From positions 62,001 to 126,000 of the forward strand of contig NZ_JACYHE010000002.1 in NCBI RefSeq assembly GCF_021696945.1: a stretch of DNA of 64,000 bases. The letters are read 5' to 3'. The notes under the pieces were generated by a model. It saw nothing but the letters and a program-made list of their open reading frames with translations. It was not told where the DNA came from and made no database searches. The translations under genes were made by a program, and so were the position numbers. Source of the stretch: Streptomyces sp. JJ36 (GTDB lineage: Bacteria > Actinomycetota > Actinomycetes > Streptomycetales > Streptomycetaceae). Shown in pieces: positions 37,238-46,000 of the stretch; position 1 is the first letter of the stretch; every line of letters starts with the position of its first letter.

Positions 37238-37849
37238 ATGAGAGACCTGCAGAACGCCGTCACACACCTCCTGCCGGAGGTGGTGAAGGCCGATATCCAG
37301 CCGGAGAGCTGTCCCGACTGGTTGCGGCGGCCAGGACGGGCCGAGTGCGCCGACAGGTGGGAGACGGTGTCGGCGCTCTACCACGCGCTCACCGGGCTGG
37401 TCCTGCCCGAACAGGCCCCTCCGCGGGAGCGGCGCAGCCTGGACGTGCTGCTCACCTACGAGGACGGGCAGCGGCAGATACTGGAGGTCGACGAGAAGCA
37501 GCACTTCACCGCCGCCCGCGCCCTCACCCTGGAGCACTACCCGGCGGACGTGCAGCTCGGCTTCGACGCGTCCCGGTGGCTGGCCCGCTCCCGGGACCTG
37601 ACCGGACGCGAACCCGGCGGCGGCTTCGCCAAGCCCAGGCCGCCGTTGTTCCCCGGCGAAGGCGGCCGCCACCGCCAGCGCGCCTTCCGCGACGCGCTGG
37701 CGGACCTGCTGCCACCCGTGTACGGCTGGCTCCCGACCCTCCGGCTCAGCGACACGGAGGTCAAAACCGTCACCGCCGCACCGGACCCGGCCGCATCCCT
37801 CAGGGCCCTGCTCGGCGCATGCGGCGTACCTGCCTCGCGGTTCACGTAG
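37238..37849 (+). CDS. Uncharacterised protein with PD-(D/E)XK-like core
   Basis: 203 residues. The centre reads RRSLDVLLTYEDGQRQILEVDEKQHFTAARAL: an Asp on one strand, then ILEVDEK on the next, matching the D...(D/E)-x-K pattern of restriction-type nucleases. The rest is helical (NAVTHLLPEVVKADIQP, FRDALADLLPPVYGWL). I do not recognise the family; the nuclease reading rests only on this motif and on the neighbourhood of defence genes. ATG at 37238 follows GGGAGCCAGGG. Confidence 0.6.
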   Translation: MRDLQNAVTHLLPEVVKADIQPESCPDWLRRPGRAECADRWETVSALYHALTGLVLPEQAPPRERRSLDVLLTYEDGQRQILEVDEKQHFTAARALTLEHYPADVQLGFDASRWLARSRDLTGREPGGGFAKPRPPLFPGEGGRHRQRAFRDALADLLPPVYGWLPTLRLSDTEVKTVTAAPDPAASLRALLGACGVPASRFT

Positions 37850-38048
37850 TCGGCGGGCGCGGGGGGCATCGCGCCCCGGCCTGGCCGGTTCAGAGCGCAG
37901 GCTCTCGGCATGGCCCACGGGGGCTGGCGCCCCACGGAGGCGGAACAGTCCGTCGAGGGGAGCCGTCCGCTACGCGGGAGTCGTTCCCCGCCGCCGTGTC
38001 ACAAAACAAGCGACTCAACGAGCGTGCATGAAAGCATCGTCAAAACCA

Positions 38049-38077
38049 TTGACGTTGTGTCGTGCCGTCCCTATACA
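38049..38077 (+). promoter_or_regulatory. Near-consensus housekeeping promoter
   Basis: TTGACG (38049-38054), 17 bases, TATACA (38072-38077): five of six matches in each hexamer with ideal spacing, in an unusually AT-rich patch. It points to the 38183 gene. A dyad covers the expected start of transcription. Confidence 0.7.
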
Positions 38078-38081
38078 TGAA

Positions 38082-38098
38082 GAACTCGTGAAGAGTTC
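38082..38098. promoter_or_regulatory. Dyad GAACTC-GTGAA-GAGTTC at transcription start
   Basis: Perfect 6-bp arms with a 5-base centre, starting 5 bases after the -10 of the promoter at 38049; a repressor here would block initiation. The nearby XRE regulator (39886-40740) is a candidate but unproven. Confidence 0.5.
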
Positions 38099-38182
38099 AT
38101 GGTGACGGCGTGCGCATGGCGGGTTCGGCTCACGTGTGAACGCTCTCCACCTCGCGTCGTCATGCGAAGGGTTGGGGGCACG

Positions 38183-38548
38183 GTGGCAGAGATCAGATGC
38201 GAGCGATGCGAACTGCTGGTGGGGATGGGGTGCGCCTGCCCTCCGCGGAAACGCCGGAGCCGTCGCGGGGGCACCCGGCGCCGGGCTCAGGCAGCGACGA
38301 GGAATGCGGTACCGAAGGCCGGCAAGGTGGTCGCCACCCGCACGAACGGGAAGACCCTGGGCAACGGGGGCCAGCCCAGGAAGCGGCAGGCTCCTCGGCC
38401 GGTCGAACGCGGCGAGAGACCGCTGTACGACGACGACCGCATGGCCGCTGAGGAGTTCCGGGAGGAGTTCCGGGACATGGAGGAGCGCGGCACCAGCGTG
38501 CGGGCGTTCTCGGGAGGGTTGCCGACCCTCGGTCGGCGAAGGCGGTAA
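38183..38548 (+). CDS. Small Cys-cluster, basic protein
   Basis: 121 residues from GTG 38183 (GGGGGC just before; ATG 38162 is an alternative). The head VAEIRCERCELLVGMGCAC has four cysteines that could bind a metal, followed by a run of Arg/Lys (PPRKRRSRRGGTRRR) and an acidic helical tail (AAEEFREEFRDMEERG). This layout suggests nucleic acid binding. Family not recognised. Transcribed from the strong promoter at 38049. Confidence 0.55.
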   Translation: MAEIRCERCELLVGMGCACPPRKRRSRRGGTRRRAQAATRNAVPKAGKVVATRTNGKTLGNGGQPRKRQAPRPVERGERPLYDDDRMAAEEFREEFRDMEERGTSVRAFSGGLPTLGRRRR

Positions 38549-38688
38549 CCCTGCGACGGGGGAGCCGGGCCCATGCGGAACCTCCGGCGAGCGGAGGCCG
38601 GGGCGTCACTACTCGCGGATCGCCTGAGGGCGCCATCAGCTCCGGGAGAATCGGCCTGACAAGCACTCAGGGGGTTCGAGGGGCAGGG

Positions 38689-38850
38689 ATGACGGAGCTG
38701 CACGAGACACTACGGCAGTGTGCCGCCAAGATCGAAAAGTACAGGGACCGGGCCGACAGACCTGTCAACACAGAGAACCACGTGGACGGAGACCGGGTGA
38801 CGCTCACGGAGATCCACCGCCGTTACGCGCAGGCGCGGCAGGAGTCCTGA
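38689..38850 (+). CDS. 53-residue charged helical protein
   Basis: MTELHETLRQCAAKIEKYRD starts behind GAGGGGCAGGG and the frame ends RRYAQARQES. It is predicted mostly helical and strongly charged, with a single Cys. Codon bias fits. Its last 28 bp overlap the 3' end of the convergent DUF397 gene. Function unknown; a small regulator or antitoxin-like protein is possible. Confidence 0.55.
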   Translation: MTELHETLRQCAAKIEKYRDRADRPVNTENHVDGDRVTLTEIHRRYAQARQES

Positions 38851-39050
38851 GCCGCCACGTGGCGGGTGAAGGCAGTCCAGCAGGAGGGGGAGACGGTGAG
38901 GCCGGGACGGGTGGTGTCCTTGGAGTCCCGCACGTGCACGGCGTCGGGCGCCGCGGCGACCTCGACGCACTCGGGCCCGTCGTTGCTGCTGTAGCTGCTC
39001 TTCGTCCACCGCAGTGAGGGTGTGTCCCGGGCGGCCGTCCTGAGCGTCAT
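38823..39050 (-). CDS. DUF397 protein lacking an intact XRE partner
   Basis: 75 residues: LRWTKSSYSSNDGPECVEVA, VHVRDSKDTTRPGLTVSPSCW and TAFTRHVA are the DUF397 signature. Such proteins normally sit directly downstream of an XRE regulator, and some act as its toxin-like or antagonist partner. Here only a stub of that regulator precedes it. The C-terminus reads AAQDSCRACA, longer than in the second copy at 39671. Nearly identical DNA to that copy over 145 bp. Confidence 0.8.
   Translation of the reverse strand: MTLRTAARDTPSLRWTKSSYSSNDGPECVEVAAAPDAVHVRDSKDTTRPGLTVSPSCWTAFTRHVAAQDSCRACA
38858..39002. repeat. 145-bp direct repeat, copy 1 (within DUF397)
   Basis: Aligns without gaps to 39694-39838 with 8 mismatches by hand count. 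Same orientation, 836 bp apart. Marks a duplication of the DUF397 gene. Confidence 0.85.
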
Positions 39051-39088
39051 CTCTCTCCCCGCACCTTCTCGATATGGCACACAGCGTA
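39047..39088 (-). pseudogene. 3' stub of a lost XRE regulator
   Basis: The codons just before the orphan DUF397 start read RYAVCHIEKVRGER and stop in ATGA overlap with it, matching the end of the intact regulator (SLSAIEKILGET) in pattern and position. Nothing XRE-like is readable further upstream, so all but about 40 bp seems deleted. Confidence 0.6.
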
Positions 39089-39338
39089 ACGATGAATCGG
39101 GGTGCTGTGGTGGATCGGAACCAGCCCGCTCACCGGGGCAGGCCGGGGCTCCGGGCGCCGGCTGCTCGCCCAGTGCTTCAACCCTTCACCCACCACCGCC
39201 GGTAAGCAGGCTTGCACCGCTGTTCGCCGTCGCCTGGTCGGCCAGGGCTCTCCCAGCACTGTCCGGCACGTGCTCTCGCCGCGGACCTCACCTACCGCCG
39301 GCGCCTCACCAGGTGCCTCAACCCGCCGGCGATCCAGG

Positions 39339-39608
39339 TCAGCGCCACTCGGGCGGGATGTTGGCGAGCTGCTCCAGCACATCCCAGTCGGCCGGTTTGC
39401 GGTTCGCTTCGTGCCACCGGGCGCCGCAGGCGACCCAGTACCCGCGCACCTCGCGGACCTGCGACAGGTGGTCGTCGCCGATCCCGGACTCGCTGTAGCA
39501 GCAAGGGCAGATGACGTACTGCGGTGCCCCGTACTCGTTGAACAGCTCGTCACCGTCGTCGTATCCGCAGACCCGGCACGCGGTCTCGGTCTTGTCTTCC
39601 GTGCTCAT
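39339..39608 (-). CDS. Small Cys-rich (CPCC-like) protein
   Basis: 89 residues from ATG 39608. CRVCGYDDGDELF and YVICPCCYSESGIGDDHLSQ form a probable zinc site; REVRGYWVACGARW and PADWDVLEQLANIPPEW follow. It resembles small CPCC-type proteins found near polymorphic toxin immunity genes, from memory. It lies between the broken and intact XRE/DUF397 units. The base composition is less GC-rich than in core genes. Function unknown. Confidence 0.65.
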   Translation of the reverse strand: MSTEDKTETACRVCGYDDGDELFNEYGAPQYVICPCCYSESGIGDDHLSQVREVRGYWVACGARWHEANRKPADWDVLEQLANIPPEWR

Positions 39609-39670
39609 ATCGGCCACAGACCAGGCCGACGCCACGCGCGACGACTGCGCAGCTCTGCTTCCCTGCTGGG

Positions 39671-39889
39671 TCAGTGGGCCTCCTTGGATGCCGCGTGGCG
39701 GGTGAAGGCTGTCCAGCAGGCGGGGGAGACGGTGAGGCCGGGGCGGGTGGTGTCCTTGGAGTCCCGCACGTGGACGGCGCCGGGCGCCGCGGCGACCTCG
39801 ACGCAGTCAGGGCCGTCGTTGCTGCTGTAGCTGCTCTTGACCCAAGTGAGCGGTGCTCCGTTGTCGGCAGCGGCGGTCCTGAGCGTCAT
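39671..39889 (-). CDS. DUF397 protein, paired with XRE regulator
   Basis: 72 residues with the family core (WVKSSYSSNDGPDCVEVA, VHVRDSKDTTRPGLTVSPAC). The ATG overlaps the XRE stop in ATGA. In known Streptomyces pairs the two proteins act together in development or as a toxin-antitoxin-like unit. Second copy of the 145-bp repeat. Confidence 0.88.
   Translation of the reverse strand: MTLRTAAADNGAPLTWVKSSYSSNDGPDCVEVAAAPGAVHVRDSKDTTRPGLTVSPACWTAFTRHAASKEAH
39694..39838. repeat. 145-bp direct repeat, copy 2 (within DUF397)
   Basis: Partner of 38858-39002; 8 mismatches over 145 aligned bases by hand count, no gaps. Confidence 0.85.
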
Positions 39890-40740
39890 GTCTCTCCCAG
39901 AATCTTCTCGATGGCGGACAGCGATTCCCGAGGCGAGAGCGCTTGGGCTCGAATGATCCCGTAACGCGTCTCCAGGATGTGCACGTCCCTGGGCGCAGAG
40001 ATCACGCGACTGGCCAGTTGGGCCTCTGAGTGCCCCAGTGTCTTGCCGTCACTCAGCTTAATCAGCCGGATCTCCCCCGCCATCCCCGCGTGCTCGTCCC
40101 GGTCGGTAGGCATCACTTGGATGCTCACGTGCCGAAGCCCTCCGAGCTCCAGTAGATGCTCGAGCTGGCGCCGTAGGACCATCCTGCCTCCGATCGGACG
40201 GCGCAGGGTCACCTCCTCCTGGACGAAGGACAGCATCGGTGGCTGCGCACGCCGGATGACCTCCTGTCGGGCCATACGAGCCGAGACATGCTGGTCGATC
40301 TGCTCCTCGGAGAACGCCGGCCAGCGCATGCCGTACAACGCTCGCGCGTACTCCTCCGTCTGCAACAGCCCGTGCATGTTGTGGTTCGAGTAGGCCCCGA
40401 GTTCGACGGCGTCAGCCTCCAGTTTGGCCAGATCCCGGACCTTGCGCGGGTAGCGGGCCTCGGCCACGTCCTTCTGGAGGGCGGCGAGGAGGCCGTCCGC
40501 GTGCAGCACCTCGTCCGCCTTGCTCAGGAACTCCGGCTTCGGCACCCGGCGTCCGCGTTCGACGGAGGAGACCTGCTCCAGGCTGTAGCCGATGGCCGTA
40601 CCGAGGTCGGCCTGCGTCATGCCCGCTCGCTCCCGGCACAGCTTCACCAGCTTCCCGACCGTGCGCACGACGGCCGTCGTGTCGTCCTCCTCCACAGCAG
40701 GCACTCCGGGCACCTGCTCCGTCCCGTCCTCCATCTCCAC
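39886..40740 (-). CDS. XRE-family regulator with DUF5753
   Basis: 284 residues. N-terminal helix-turn-helix (RERAGMTQADLGTAIGYSLEQVSSVERGRR, about 35-65) and the DUF5753 domain (LEADAVELGAYSNHNMHGLLQTEEYARAL, LSFVQEEVTLRRPIGG, HILETRYGIIRAQAL) typical of Streptomyces regulators paired with DUF397. It may control itself and the small genes at 38-39 kb. Divergent from the RsbW-like gene, with which it shares a 118-bp interval. Confidence 0.92.
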   Translation of the reverse strand: MEMEDGTEQVPGVPAVEEDDTTAVVRTVGKLVKLCRERAGMTQADLGTAIGYSLEQVSSVERGRRVPKPEFLSKADEVLHADGLLAALQKDVAEARYPRKVRDLAKLEADAVELGAYSNHNMHGLLQTEEYARALYGMRWPAFSEEQIDQHVSARMARQEVIRRAQPPMLSFVQEEVTLRRPIGGRMVLRRQLEHLLELGGLRHVSIQVMPTDRDEHAGMAGEIRLIKLSDGKTLGHSEAQLASRVISAPRDVHILETRYGIIRAQALSPRESLSAIEKILGET

Positions 40741-40858
40741 CTCCGTAGCTGCTCGTGCCCAACCGCCGGTCCCGGCACGGCGTCACGTTGCGCAGACCGG
40801 ACAGGGCCGGACACCCCGCCGGACGGTCACCGTGCGTACCGGCTGCATCACTTCTCAG

Positions 40859-41329
40859 ATGAGAGCACGCGCGAACACGCTGGGTGACGTGAATCTGCAA
40901 AGTTCCCCCGTAACGGGGCGCCACTTCTCCGTGCAGCTCTCGGCCACCCGGCGCGGTGCGCGCCTCGCCCGACGGCTCGCCGTACAGCAGCTCGCCGAAT
41001 GGGGCAGGCCCCACGGCTCGCCGGCCTCCGACGCCGCCGCGCACCTCGTCGCGGAGCTGGCCGTGAACGCCGTCCAGCACGGACGCGTCCCCGGACGCGA
41101 CTTCCGGCTCCGGCTGCTCCTCAGCGACGGTGACCGGCTGCGTATCGAGGTGATCGACGCCCGCTTCGACCGGCTGCCGCCCGGACCGGCGGGCACCGCG
41201 GACGATCTGGCGGAGACCGGCCGCGGCTTGGTCATCGTCCGTGCCCTCGCCGACCGCTGGGGCGCCGAGCTCGGGCCCGCGCCGTGCAAGACGGTGTGGG
41301 CCGAGCTGGACCTCTCGTCCGTCCGGTGA
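40859..41329 (+). CDS. RsbW-like ATP-binding protein
   Basis: 156 residues from ATG 40859; a GTG at 40889 giving 146 residues is equally possible, and neither has a strong ribosome site. It is a single histidine-kinase-type ATPase domain: N-box in AAHLVAELAVNAVQHG, then IEVIDARFDRLP and GRGLVIVRALADRWG. Streptomyces has many such anti-sigma or partner-switching kinases, often beside XRE/DUF397 genes, as here. Its target is unknown. Convergent with the Ser/Thr kinase gene. Confidence 0.85.
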   Translation: MRARANTLGDVNLQSSPVTGRHFSVQLSATRRGARLARRLAVQQLAEWGRPHGSPASDAAAHLVAELAVNAVQHGRVPGRDFRLRLLLSDGDRLRIEVIDARFDRLPPGPAGTADDLAETGRGLVIVRALADRWGAELGPAPCKTVWAELDLSSVR

Positions 41330-41355
41330 TCGTCCGTCCGGTGAGGCGGAGGCGG

Positions 41356-42942
41356 TCAGCCGTCGGCGTCCCCGGCCATGCGCAGGCGGGTGAGGATGGC
41401 GGCGACCTCCTGCGCCGTCTCGTCCCGCGGACCGTGGACCACGCAGAGGTCCTGGTGGAGCGGGCGCAGGACGGCTGCCGCCTCCGTCGCCTTGCCCTCG
41501 GAGAGCAGCAGGATGCCGATGTTGTGCCGCAGGTCCAGCGCGGTCTCCGAGGCGTCGCCCTCGGAGGCCGTCACCTGGTCCAGCACGGCGCGGAACTGGC
41601 CGAGCGCGGCCGTCACCTGGCCCAGCTCGGCCCGGCAGTGCGCCGCCTGCCGCAGGCACTCCAGCGCGTCCTTGCTGCCCGGCCCGGCCGTACGCCGGTA
41701 CGCCGACGCGAGCGCGTCGAACTCCGGGAGGGCCGTACGGAAGTCCCCACCGATGACGAGGACGGCAGCCCGGCGACGGCGGAGCTTCAGCACCCGCGGG
41801 CTCTCGGCTCCCAGCGCCTCCGCCGCCGGGGTGACGACGTCCTGGAGCACCTCGGCGGCCTGGGCGAAGCGCTCGTCCTCCATGAGCGCCCTGGACCGGG
41901 CGTACGCGTCGCGGAGGGCGTCGCGCAGGGCGGTCTCCGGGGCCGTCTCCGGCAGCGTGGGTGCCAGGCCGGCGGTCGCGGGCTCGACGGCGGTGGGCGG
42001 CGTGCCGGGCCGGGGCCGCGGGGCGTTCGGCCGCCGGTACAGCAGCGTGGGGTCGGGCGCGTCCGCCGGCGCCCGCTCTGCGGCCGGCGGTTCGCTCCCG
42101 GGCGGCGGCAGGAAGGGCAGCAGCCGCTCGTACACCTCGTACGCGTCCGCCGGCCGCTGCTCCGGCGCCTTCGCCAGCAGGTCGAGAGTCAGCCTCTCCA
42201 GCGCCTCGGGCACGTCCGGGCGCAGGTCGCTGAGCCGGGCGGGCGGCTCGTACACGTGCTGCCGCATAAGCTGGAAGCCGTTCTTGCCGCTGAACACCGG
42301 CTGCCCGCAGAGGAGCTCATGCAGGACACAGCCCAGCGCGTACAGGTCGCTCTGCGGGGTGATCTGTACGGCCTGCACCTGCTCGGGCGACATGTACTGG
42401 CTGGTGCCGACCGGGTTGCCGGTCGCGGTGATGCGGGTGACGTCGGTGCGGAGGATCGCGGCGACGCCGAAGTCCAGGACCTTCACCGCGCCGTCCGCGC
42501 AGACCAGCACGTTGTCCGGCTTGAGGTCCCGGTGGACCACGGGGACGGCGTGCGCGTGGGAGAGGACCGTGCACACCTGGGCGGCGATCGCGGCGGCCCA
42601 GGCGAACGGGAGTGGCCGGGCCGGGTTGACGAAGGTCCGCAGCGAGGCGCCCCGGACCAGCTCCATCACCAGATAGAGCTGCTCGAAGGAGCTGTCCAGC
42701 ACCGCGTCGTACACCTCGGGCACCCCGTGGTGGCCGATCCGGGCGGTGACCCGCGCCTCGCGGCGGAAGCGCTTGGCGAACTCCTCGGCCACCTCGGGGG
42801 TCTGCACGGCGTCGGGCCGGATGCGTTTGACGGCGACGGGCCGGTCCAGCACGGCGTCATAGCCCCGCCACACCGTTCCCATGCCGCCGGAGCTGATCTC
42901 CTCGATGAGCTCGTAACGGTCGCCGATCGTCCGCTTCTGCAC
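41356..42942 (-). CDS. Ser/Thr protein kinase with helical repeat C-terminus
   Basis: 528 residues from GTG 42942 (GGGGGCGC just before). Kinase domain 10-270: SSGGMGTVWRGYD, catalytic Lys39 in VAVKRIRP, HRDLKPDN (137-144), DFGVA (157-161), SPEQVQ. A Pro-rich linker follows, then an all-helical region (about 350-528) that looks like degenerate TPR-type repeats. No membrane helix or PASTA domain, so it is cytosolic. It lies 86 bp after hsdR on the same strand, suggesting a link with the restriction system, but it also resembles ordinary Streptomyces kinases. Confidence 0.9.
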   Translation of the reverse strand: MQKRTIGDRYELIEEISSGGMGTVWRGYDAVLDRPVAVKRIRPDAVQTPEVAEEFAKRFRREARVTARIGHHGVPEVYDAVLDSSFEQLYLVMELVRGASLRTFVNPARPLPFAWAAAIAAQVCTVLSHAHAVPVVHRDLKPDNVLVCADGAVKVLDFGVAAILRTDVTRITATGNPVGTSQYMSPEQVQAVQITPQSDLYALGCVLHELLCGQPVFSGKNGFQLMRQHVYEPPARLSDLRPDVPEALERLTLDLLAKAPEQRPADAYEVYERLLPFLPPPGSEPPAAERAPADAPDPTLLYRRPNAPRPRPGTPPTAVEPATAGLAPTLPETAPETALRDALRDAYARSRALMEDERFAQAAEVLQDVVTPAAEALGAESPRVLKLRRRRAAVLVIGGDFRTALPEFDALASAYRRTAGPGSKDALECLRQAAHCRAELGQVTAALGQFRAVLDQVTASEGDASETALDLRHNIGILLLSEGKATEAAAVLRPLHQDLCVVHGPRDETAQEVAAILTRLRMAGDADG

Positions 42943-43028
42943 TGCGCCCCCGGGTGGGTCCTGGCCTGTCCGCTCGTGTGCTCGGGGTGGTGGGCCGTGC
43001 CACGGGGCCTCGCGGCACGGCCGGCTGT

Positions 43029-46000
43029 TCATGCCGCGTCGTCGTCGACGCCCTCCTCCTCGCGGATCATCCGCCAGGCCGCGCGCCGGGCGCTGCGGTT
43101 GAGAGAGCTCCGGAAGCTGCGGTCCGGGCCGAAGTACTGGCGGCCGAGACCCGCGATGGTGTCGATGTGGTCGGCCATCTTGTCCTCGAAGACATCGTCG
43201 AAGACCACGCCGAAGTTCTCGGGGTCGTTGTTGGCGACGGCCGCCAGCCGCACCTTCGGGTCGGCCTTGGCCTCCTCGAACGGCCGGATCACGTCCTGCT
43301 CGGTGAAGTCCGTGCCGAACTTCTCGTTGAACTTCTCGATCAGCTCCGACAGCAGCGACTTCTCCGGCTCCTTGCCCCCGCCCGTGCCGTCGGAGAAGCC
43401 CGGCATCATCGTCGGGCCGTCGGGGGCCAGGCCGAGGTCGTGCTCCCCGGTCCGCTCCACCCGCAGGTGGCTGAGGTCGATCTCGCCTATGTCCACGGCG
43501 CCGTCGCCGCGCGGCGGGAGGCGGTTGAGGAGGTGCCGGCCGTAGAGGTGCAGCCGCTCCAGCTCCGGGTCGTGGTACGGCACGATCTGCGAGAGGAAGC
43601 CGTATTTGCGCACGTAGTCGCCCAGGTCGCTGCGGAAGGCCTCGGCGGTCTCCTGATCGACCTCGTCCTCGCTCTCGGCCAGCGCGGTGAAGCGGGCGAC
43701 GGCAGGAGCGAGCAGCCGGTACAGCTCGGCGTGCAGCCGCTCCCACTTCGCCTGCGAGCCCGCCGCCTTCTCCTCCGCCGCCAGATACGCCTCCGCGAAC
43801 TCCTGCATCTCCCGCTCGGTGAGGACCGGAGCGGCCATCACCCGGCTCTGCGCGGTGTAGAGCAGGTTCGGGTCGGAGGGGAGCGTCATCGCCTCCTCGA
43901 AGTACGGGCGGAAGGACTCCTGGACGTCCTCGGCCTCGTTGGCGAAGTCCAGCACGGCGAGGTCCGCCTGGGTCTTGCGGTCGGCGGTGCGGTTGAGCCG
44001 GGAGAGCGTCTGGACGGCGGAGATGCCCTTGAGCTTCTTGTTGACGTACATCGTCGTCAGCAGCGGCTGGTCGAAGCCCGTCTGGTACTTCTCGGCGACG
44101 ACCAGGATGCGGTACTCGGGCTGCCCAACGCCGCCCGACCTCGTCGCCTTGTCGTCGGCGCGGGTGTACGCGAACGCCTTCGGCAGGGCGCTCTCCGAGA
44201 GGCCGCCGTTCTCCTTCGACTCGGTGGTCTCCTCGCCCTCGTAGGTGAGGGTGCCGGAGAAGGCGACGAGCACACCGAGGTCCGGGTACCTGGTGTCGTA
44301 CTCCCGGTCGCGGATGTAGCTCTTGAGCGCCCGGGCCATCTGCACGGCGCTCTGCCGGGAGGCGGTGACCACCATCGACTTGGCGCGCCCGCCGAGCCGG
44401 CCGCGGGTGTGGGCGAGGAAGTGCTCGACGATCACCTGGGCGTGCTGGGTGACGGTCGAGTCGTGGGTGAGTGCGAAGCGGGCGAGGAGCGTGCTCGCCT
44501 TCGAGCGGTCCACCTCCCGCTCCTCCGGGCTCTCCTTCACCAGCTTCCAGTACGTGTTGTACGTGACGTAGTTCCGCAGCGGATCGAGGATGAAGCCCTC
44601 CTCGATGGCCTGCCGCATGGAGTACGTGTGGAAGGGCCGGTACGTCGTCTTCCCGTCGACGACCTCGGGAGTACCGAAGTTCTCGAGGGTCTTGGCCTTC
44701 GGGGTGGCGGTGAAGGCGAAGTAGGAGAGGTTGGCCGCCCGGCCGCGCTCCTCGGCCTTGCGCCGCAACTTGTCCTCGGTGGTGGGCTGCTGTGCCGACG
44801 TCTCGGTGCGGGTGGCGCCCGGGTCGTCGGAGTCCGAGTCCAGGCCCAGATCGCGGAGGGCGGCCCGTACGGCGGTGGCCGCGTCGCCCGACTGGGAGGA
44901 GTGCGCCTCGTCCACGATGATCGCGAAGGTGTGGCCCTGGATCTCGGTGGGGTTGCGCTTCAGGTAGTCGAGGAGCGCGGGGAAGGTGTGCAGGGTGACG
45001 GTGACGATCTTCCCCGTCTCGCGGGAGAGCGCCCTGGCGAGCTGCCCCGACTTCGCGCCCTGCTTCTCGTCGACCTTCACGACGAGCCCCTCCACCTGCT
45101 CGAAGCTGCCGACCGTCTCCCGGAGCTGGGCGTCCAGGTTGCGGCGGTCGGTGATGATGAGGACCTTGTCGAAGACGGGTGTGCCGGGCTTGAGGCCTCT
45201 GGCCTTGGCCTCCGGGGCGAGCTCGGCGGGGTCGGTGGGCGTGTGCAGATCGCTCAGGCGGTGACCGAGCCAGCCGATGGTGTTCGACTTCCCGGAGCCG
45301 GCGGAGGCCATGACGAGGTAGTGCTCGCCCGCGCCGTGGCGGGCGGCGTGCGCGGTGAGCTTCTTGACGGCGTCCCACTGGTGGAAGCGCGGGAAGATCA
45401 CCGTCCTGGTGGTGCCGCCGCCGGGCGTCCTGGCCTTGTGCACGTGGACGAACCGCTGGAGGAGATCCAGCCAGTTGTCCGGCTGCCAGATCTGCTCCCA
45501 GAGGTAGGAGGTCGCGTACGTGCCGTGCGCGGTGGGGACCGGGTTGCCGGCGCCGCCGGGGTTGCCGGGGCCCTGAGAGCCGGTGTTGAAGGGGAGGAAG
45601 CGGGTCTTCGAGCCGCGGAGCTGGGTGGCGACGAAGACCAGGTCCGGGTCGACGGCGAAGTGCGCGATCGCGCGGCGGGTGAAGAGCGGCTCGGTGGGGT
45701 CGCGGTCGGACCGGTACTGCGCCTTGGCGTGCTCGACGCCCTGACCGGTGAGCGGGTTCTTCAGCTCGGCGGTGGCGACGGGGATGCCGTTGAGGAATAG
45801 GGTGAGGTCGAGCCGGTTGCCCCAGTCGGCCTGCTTGGTGGCGTACGCGAGCTCGCGGACGACGGTAAGGCGGTTGGCGCGGTAGGGCGCCAGCACCGAC
45901 GCGTCGGTGACGAGGTTCGGCTTGAAGTAGGCGACGCGGAGGCGGACGCCCCGGTCCTTGACGCCCTTGCGGAGCACGTCGAGCAGGCCGTCGGTGGCGA

